Source: an uncultured bacterium
GTDB lineage: Bacteria; Bdellovibrionota_C; UBA2361; CAKMMH01
Reading direction: 5' to 3'
DNA length: 11,262 nucleotides
NCBI GenBank assembly: GCA_927798255.1
Contig: CAKMMH010000041.1
Coordinates: 1 to 11,262, forward strand
The position numbers were made by a program, and so were the translations under genes. Under the pieces are notes generated by a model. It was not told where the DNA came from, searched no databases, and saw only the letters and a program-made list of their open reading frames with translations. This document shows, one piece after another, positions 7,449-11,262 of this stretch; the stretch's first letter is position 1, and the number at the start of each line of letters is the position of its first letter.

Positions 7449-7477
7449 TTTAAAACAACTTATATAAATTATATAAT
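7449..7477 (+). promoter_or_regulatory. Possible promoter of the glycosyltransferase gene in the divergent spacer
   Basis: In the 91-base spacer between the two divergent genes, TTTAAA (7449-7454) and TATAAT (7472-7477) are 17 bases apart on the plus strand. The -35 is weak, and the spacer is so AT-rich that chance matches are likely. The same TATA-rich stretch probably also serves the minus-strand lipoprotein gene. Confidence 0.3.
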
Positions 7478-7508
7478 AACTTAAGATTAATATATTTAAT
7501 AGTTTTAT

Positions 7509-8564
7509 ATGAAAAAAGTCTTATTTTTAGAAAAAGTATTTTTAAAAGAAAGAAAATCACCAAAATTACGCGGGGTAGAGCTTTTTAATTTTTCATTAAT
7601 TAAAGATTTACTAGCTCAAAACATAGAAATTTTTTCAATTGTTCACATTTCATGGAAAGATACTTTTCAAGAAAACTTCAAATCTCCGTATTTACATGTG
7701 CAATATACCAATCAAAAAATGAGTTTTTTGAGCGTAATATTTAAACTTTTACTACTAAAAAAAGAAAAGATTGATATCTTATTTTTAGCAAACACAGGAG
7801 ACACGCTTCTTGGAGCTATGCTTGTTTCAAAATTATTCAGAATTACAAGAAAACAAGTATTATTAGCACATAGAGAGCCATCAAAAGCATTTTTAATTGC
7901 TTCAAAATTTGTCAAACTTGTAGCAGTATCAGTGAACCAAAAATTTGCAAGCATTTTTAAAAAAGCAGGTTGTCCTGTTTCAAAGGTTTATTACGGAGTT
8001 AAAAATGCTTCAAAATTTTTAGAATTTAATATTCACAAAGATCATGAAAAGGTCGTTTTTGGAGTTGTCGGGGATTTAGATAATAAATGGAAAGGAGCAG
8101 ATACAGCAATAGAAGCATTTTCGATGCTTTCAAAAGAGGCAAATAATATTTGCGAGCTTCGCCTTGCCTCATATACTAATAACTTACCTATAAATTTACC
8201 AAATAATATTAAAGCATTTAAGTGGATCCCATATGAAGAAGTTGTAAATTTCTTTAATGAACTAGATGTGTTAATTGTTCCTTCATATGATGAAAAAGTA
8301 ATGCGAGAAACCTTTTCTCAAGCAATGGTACAAGGAATGCTTTCAGGGCTTCCAATACTTGCAAATGATTTAGAAATCTTAAAAGAAAAATTAAATCAAG
8401 GTGGTGGATTTATATTTAAAAATTCAAATGAGTTAAAAGAAAAAATAGAAGAGCTTGCTTTTAATAAAAATCTTCGTATTTATCTTGGTGAAAAAGCAAG
8501 AAAAGTCGCGATACAAAGATATATCTGGGATACCGAATATTTTAGTGAAAAGTTTTTGCGTTAG
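7509..8564 (+). CDS. GT4-like (GT-B fold) glycosyltransferase
   Basis: A 351-residue cytosolic protein, the usual length for a family-4 glycosyltransferase that transfers a sugar from a nucleotide donor onto a glycan or lipid. The N-terminal half is acceptor-domain-like (MKKVLFLEKVFL start, a glycine in LRGVELFNFSLIKDL). The C-terminal half is a Glycos_transf_1 domain: VVFGVVGDLDNKWKGADTAIEAF (182-204), strand LDVLIVPSYDE (252-262), then ETFSQAMVQGMLSGLPILAND (267-287). The donor-site E-x7-E motif is present only in part: Glu267 is kept but the second acidic position is Gln275. The start has no clear Shine-Dalgarno. It stands alone, with no other envelope-glycan genes beside it, so its substrate cannot be inferred. 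Confidence 0.88.
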   Translation: MKKVLFLEKVFLKERKSPKLRGVELFNFSLIKDLLAQNIEIFSIVHISWKDTFQENFKSPYLHVQYTNQKMSFLSVIFKLLLLKKEKIDILFLANTGDTLLGAMLVSKLFRITRKQVLLAHREPSKAFLIASKFVKLVAVSVNQKFASIFKKAGCPVSKVYYGVKNASKFLEFNIHKDHEKVVFGVVGDLDNKWKGADTAIEAFSMLSKEANNICELRLASYTNNLPINLPNNIKAFKWIPYEEVVNFFNELDVLIVPSYDEKVMRETFSQAMVQGMLSGLPILANDLEILKEKLNQGGGFIFKNSNELKEKIEELAFNKNLRIYLGEKARKVAIQRYIWDTEYFSEKFLR

Positions 8565-8579
8565 CAAAATTTGTGTTAG

Positions 8580-8618
8580 TAAAAAAAGTTAAATAAAAAA
8601 AGTTAAATAAAAAAACTT
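8580..8618. repeat. 14-bp AT-rich tandem repeat
   Basis: The unit TAAAAAAAGTTAAA occurs at 8580-8593 and 8594-8607, followed by a partial third copy with G changed to C (8608-8618). It separates the convergent glycosyltransferase gene and the secreted-protein remnant. On the minus strand, AAGTT and AACTT can pair in front of a T-run, so it might act as a weak terminator for the minus transcript. Confidence 0.7.
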
Positions 8619-8678
8619 GGATGCGCTACTAGAAAGTAACGTCCCGAGCAATTACATTTTAGTGCTTTAAGACAGCGA

Positions 8679-9485
8679 TTAGTTGATATAGAAGATCGGA
8701 TCGTAATATCCGATAATTTCGCCTTTTTGCAAAGTAATTTCCCCTTTTTGTAGGAATCTTCTAGAGGAAACATTTTTCCGTCTCTATCATAGAACTCAGA
8801 TGACCGTTTAAAGACACTTGAGGTCCCCCCCAAAAAATCTTCTTAAATCCATAGTGTCATAAGGTCCTTTATAAACTGACAGGCCAACCTCAGTAACAAA
8901 TGTGGTAAGTTTTACGATATTTAATTCATCATCAACTTCTATATACTTTGCGTCAATGACGAAGTATGCTTCCCGTTTGCTAGGTGTAACCTTAAAGGCT
9001 CCACGTTCTGGTCGAGTAGGAATTGGATTTCCACTCGCATCTTCGTATTTATAATCGAAGATTTTTACCCTAATCCAAACGATCCCAAGTACATCACTAT
9101 TAATTAATTTAGCGATCTCGTTTGGCGATGTTATTCCATTCACGCGATAGGCGCTAATTATAGAGCGATCACTATTTAATATAATCTCGTTTAATTTAAC
9201 ATCAAACGTGATGCCAGATAACTTTACGTTACTAGGTAATTGTCTAAGAGCCATGATCTTAACAGACAAATCATCAGATCTTACTTGGTTTTTTTGGCCT
9301 CAAGAACCTCTTCTAATCGTTGCAACTCGACCTCACCACCGAAATCTTCAAAAGTCACTCTTGTACTTGGATCCCAAGGGGTCATCGGAATAACCATACA
9401 TCACTTCCTGTGCAGAAGAAATGTTAATAAAAGAAAACAGGAACACAATGAAAAGAAACGACGAGAATTGTTTAAAACCGTACAT
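8679..9485 (-). pseudogene. Remnant of a secreted-protein gene with four homopolymer frame breaks
   Basis: An ATG at 9485 with an excellent Shine-Dalgarno (AAGGGG, six bases upstream) begins a clear signal peptide (MYGFKQFSSFLFIVFLF, ending ISSA) and continues QEVMYGYSDDPLG. The same frame holds the central open stretch (about 9290-8826, VNGITSPNEIAKLINSD, a beta-rich segment) and a natural C-terminus (LQKGEIIGYYDPIFYIN, TAA at 8681-8679). Between these, the frame shifts by +1 at T4 (9350-9353) and back at A7 (9289-9295), then +1 at G7 (8825-8831) and back at A5 (8773-8777). The out-of-frame pieces still read as protein (EDFGGEVELQRLEEVLEA and TSSVFKRSSEFYDRDGK), whereas the ATG frame has several stops there. 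Repaired, it would encode about 268 residues. I do not recognise the family. G+C is about 39%, above its neighbours, hinting at recent transfer. Sequencing error is the alternative. Confidence 0.7.
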
Positions 9486-9571
9486 CTTTTACCCCTTACT
9501 TCTCGCAGATTAAGATTTAACTTGCTATTGCAACCACGATGATCGCAAAAAAATTTCTAGCCAGTATCAAT

Positions 9572-9585
9572 CAAAGATTTCTTTG
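9572..9585. promoter_or_regulatory. Short palindrome upstream of the secreted-protein remnant
   Basis: CAAAGA-TT-TCTTTG is a perfect inverted repeat with a 2-base centre, about 90 bases upstream of the ATG at 9485. It lies in the 240-base spacer 9486-9725, which holds no gene. The only promoter-like sequence I see there on the minus strand is an isolated TATAAT near 9640-9650 without a convincing -35. It could be an operator, but chance is possible in AT-rich sequence. Confidence 0.25.
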
Positions 9586-9725
9586 TCGAGATTTATCGAT
9601 TATTTCTACTTAAAATATTTATTAATAATTTTAGTTTATATTATAACCTGTTATTTTTATTAAGATTTTAATTATTCTAAACCATTCCCGCTTGTGCTTT
9701 ATCTATAAAACATTAATCTTTAATT

Positions 9726-11262
9726 TTATTTCCCTTCAAACATTTTTGTAAGTTTATCTCTTCTTATTTTTGCATTATGTCTTGGGTCAACCGGGAAAGA
9801 TTTTGCAAACAAGAATGTATCAATACCGCTAATAACATCATGCGAATTTGCAATTTCATGAAGCTCTTTTATTAAATTATCTTTATCGTCTTTTGACATT
9901 TCATTTATATTATCAAGTGGCTCGATAACAATTGCTGGTGCTTCTTTATATTTAATAAGAGCACATCTCCTTACTTTCTTATGCTCGTTAAAAAACTCTT
10001 CTGTTGGAACTGTGTAATATGTTTTATTATTAAATGTTACTGCTTCACTCTTTCTTCCACAAAAATAAAGATTCCCTTCTTTATCAAGATATCCCATGTC
10101 CCCCATTCTATGCCAAAAAGAAGTTCCATCTTTTATTTTTGCAATTTTATTTGCATCCTCTCTTTTATAGTATCTTGGACTTATATTATTTCCTTTTACG
10201 ATAACCTCTCCTATTGTATAAGGCTCTAATTCTATAGCTTTACTAATATCTTCTATTTCTTCTTTTACATTTTTGATAATTTTAATCGAAACATCAGGTG
10301 CAGCTTTTCCAACAAGGACTCCTTGTTCATTTTGTTTTGATGTTTCTCGCTTAGTTTCTAAAAGTTCTTTTCCTGTAATAATTGTTGCAGGAAGTGCCTC
10401 AGTTGCACCATATGGAGTAAAGAATTCCCCATTTGGAGACATAATACTCTTAACGTTTTTTCCAACTTCTAAAGGAACTGGAGCCCCTGCCATAAAAATT
10501 CTTTCAAGAGAGTTTACAGAAGATTTAGTACGAATTGCATACTCTGAAATTTTTTTCCAAAGGCTTGGGGCTCCAAATGAATATTCTATATTTAGATCAT
10601 TTATTATTCTTATAATTTTCTCAGGGTCTAAAGTAAGAGGCTTAGACGGATTTACGGGAGGAAAAACTGAAGTAACCCCAAGAGCTAAAGTAAATAGTGA
10701 AAACACTGGTAAAAGCGGACAATCTTTTTTCCCGCCTTTAAAACCAAGAGAGTTTTTAAAAATATCAAGCTGCGTTTTTAACATTTTACTAGTGTAAACT
10801 ACACCTTTGGGAGTACCTGTAGCTCCCGATGTAAAAGCCATTAATGCAATATCTGATGGAGCTTCTACAGGAAGTGCAACAGAAGCAAATCTTTTTAAAT
10901 TTGAAAGATTTGGAGACGAAAAAAGAAAACTATTTGAAGCAGTGATTGTAATTTGAATTTTGCTAAATATTCTCTTTTTTAATAATCTTAAAATATGAAC
11001 CTTTGGAGAACAAATCATAGCTTTTGCTTCAACGCTCTCAATACATTTTGATAAATTTTCTATTCCCATTCCGCCATCTAAAAACACAGGAACTGCACCT
11101 ACTGCCATTACAGAATAACTTAGTGCTAAAAATTCCATTCCAGGCATTACTAGCATTATTACCTTATCATCTTTTCTAATTCCAAGCTCTTGAAGGCCTC
11201 GCTGATAGCTATAAACTAAATTTAAGAGCTCACCATATCTTGTGTGTGAGTAACTTACATAA
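9726..11262 (-). CDS. oleC: OleC-like AMP-dependent ligase (olefin beta-lactone synthetase type), 5' end beyond the window
   Basis: A member of the acyl-adenylate-forming superfamily. OleC enzymes convert a long-chain beta-hydroxy acid to a beta-lactone using ATP, in long-chain olefin biosynthesis; related enzymes are acyl-CoA ligases (family knowledge). The frame stays open to the right edge and the sequence before Met11156 reads as ordinary family sequence (YGELLNLV..LQELGIRKDDKVI), so the gene continues outside the window. 511 residues are visible. Motifs in order are VGAVPVFLDGGMG, the P-loop TSGATGTPKG (about 10832-10803), YGATEALP (about 10412), then WHRMGDMGYLDKEGNLYFCGRKSE and the catalytic lysine in FPVDPRHNAKIRRDKL, both strongly OleC-like. 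The stop is followed by 240 non-coding bases and the secreted-protein remnant, not by oleD. Whether oleA and oleB precede it cannot be seen. Confidence 0.88.
   Translation of the reverse strand, partial: YVSYSHTRYGELLNLVYSYQRGLQELGIRKDDKVIMLVMPGMEFLALSYSVMAVGAVPVFLDGGMGIENLSKCIESVEAKAMICSPKVHILRLLKKRIFSKIQITITASNSFLFSSPNLSNLKRFASVALPVEAPSDIALMAFTSGATGTPKGVVYTSKMLKTQLDIFKNSLGFKGGKKDCPLLPVFSLFTLALGVTSVFPPVNPSKPLTLDPEKIIRIINDLNIEYSFGAPSLWKKISEYAIRTKSSVNSLERIFMAGAPVPLEVGKNVKSIMSPNGEFFTPYGATEALPATIITGKELLETKRETSKQNEQGVLVGKAAPDVSIKIIKNVKEEIEDISKAIELEPYTIGEVIVKGNNISPRYYKREDANKIAKIKDGTSFWHRMGDMGYLDKEGNLYFCGRKSEAVTFNNKTYYTVPTEEFFNEHKKVRRCALIKYKEAPAIVIEPLDNINEMSKDDKDNLIKELHEIANSHDVISGIDTFLFAKSFPVDPRHNAKIRRDKLTKMFEGK

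Noticed and set aside
8603..8833. Separate 76-residue minus-strand ORF
   Set aside because: It starts at TTG inside the G7 tract and only its first 20 or so residues look like protein; these continue the secreted-protein gene. The rest is Cys/Ser-rich shadow of the true C-terminal frame.
9290..9350. Reading the in-frame TGA codons of the secreted-protein gene as Trp (recoded genetic code)
   Set aside because: All three stops in this stretch are TGA, but the alternative frame gives a far more protein-like sequence, and the second disrupted stretch contains TAA and TAG as well.
10273..10797. 174-residue plus-strand ORF opposite the ligase gene, and similar ORFs at 1006-1323, 1402-1644, 2555-2812, 3152-3403 and 5958-6281
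   Set aside because: These lie antisense to strongly conserved genes, are rich in Ser/Phe/Ile as expected of shadows, and show no ribosome site or family motif.

Overview
The window is about 30% G+C by eye and comes from a bacterium with an outer membrane. The evidence for that is an MlaA (VacJ) homologue, three or four exported envelope proteins with Gram-negative style signal peptides or lipoboxes, and an OleC-type ligase. Low G+C, AT-rich spacers and one decaying gene would fit a host-associated or streamlined lineage. I cannot assign a phylum from this sequence. No rRNA, tRNA, transposase, integrase or CRISPR array was seen.

Left block (about 1-3860, minus strand). A three-gene operon runs right to left from a good sigma70-type promoter at 3834-3861. 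It encodes a 461-aa protein with a C-terminal Suppressor-of-Fused (SUFU)-like domain and two possible HU-like segments, then SufB, then SufC. SufB and SufC form the SufBC2D scaffold for Fe-S cluster assembly. SufD is not visible: either it starts at the extreme left edge, or the edge holds the end of a convergent plus-strand gene.

Middle block (about 3860-7430). Diverging from the suf operon is a two-gene envelope operon: mlaA, whose signal peptide has no lipobox cysteine, and a small lipoprotein of unknown function. A 200-bp G+C-rich spacer of interleaved direct and inverted repeats follows, then a perfect bidirectional terminator. Convergent to this is a 552-aa lipoprotein with a Ser-rich tether, of DUF3352-like character.

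Right block (about 7430-11262). A GT4-like glycosyltransferase lies on the plus strand. Opposite it is a remnant of a secreted-protein gene at 8679-9485 (minus). Its signal peptide, Shine-Dalgarno and natural stop are all in one frame, but the reading frame leaves and returns twice at homopolymers, so no open frame spans it. Its G+C (about 39%) is higher than its neighbours. The 3' part of an oleC-like AMP-dependent ligase gene runs off the right edge; the usual partner oleD is not downstream.

The clearest points for follow-up are the HU-like/SUFU-like protein heading the suf operon, the multiply frameshifted secreted-protein gene with a G7 tract, and the mosaic inverted-repeat spacer.
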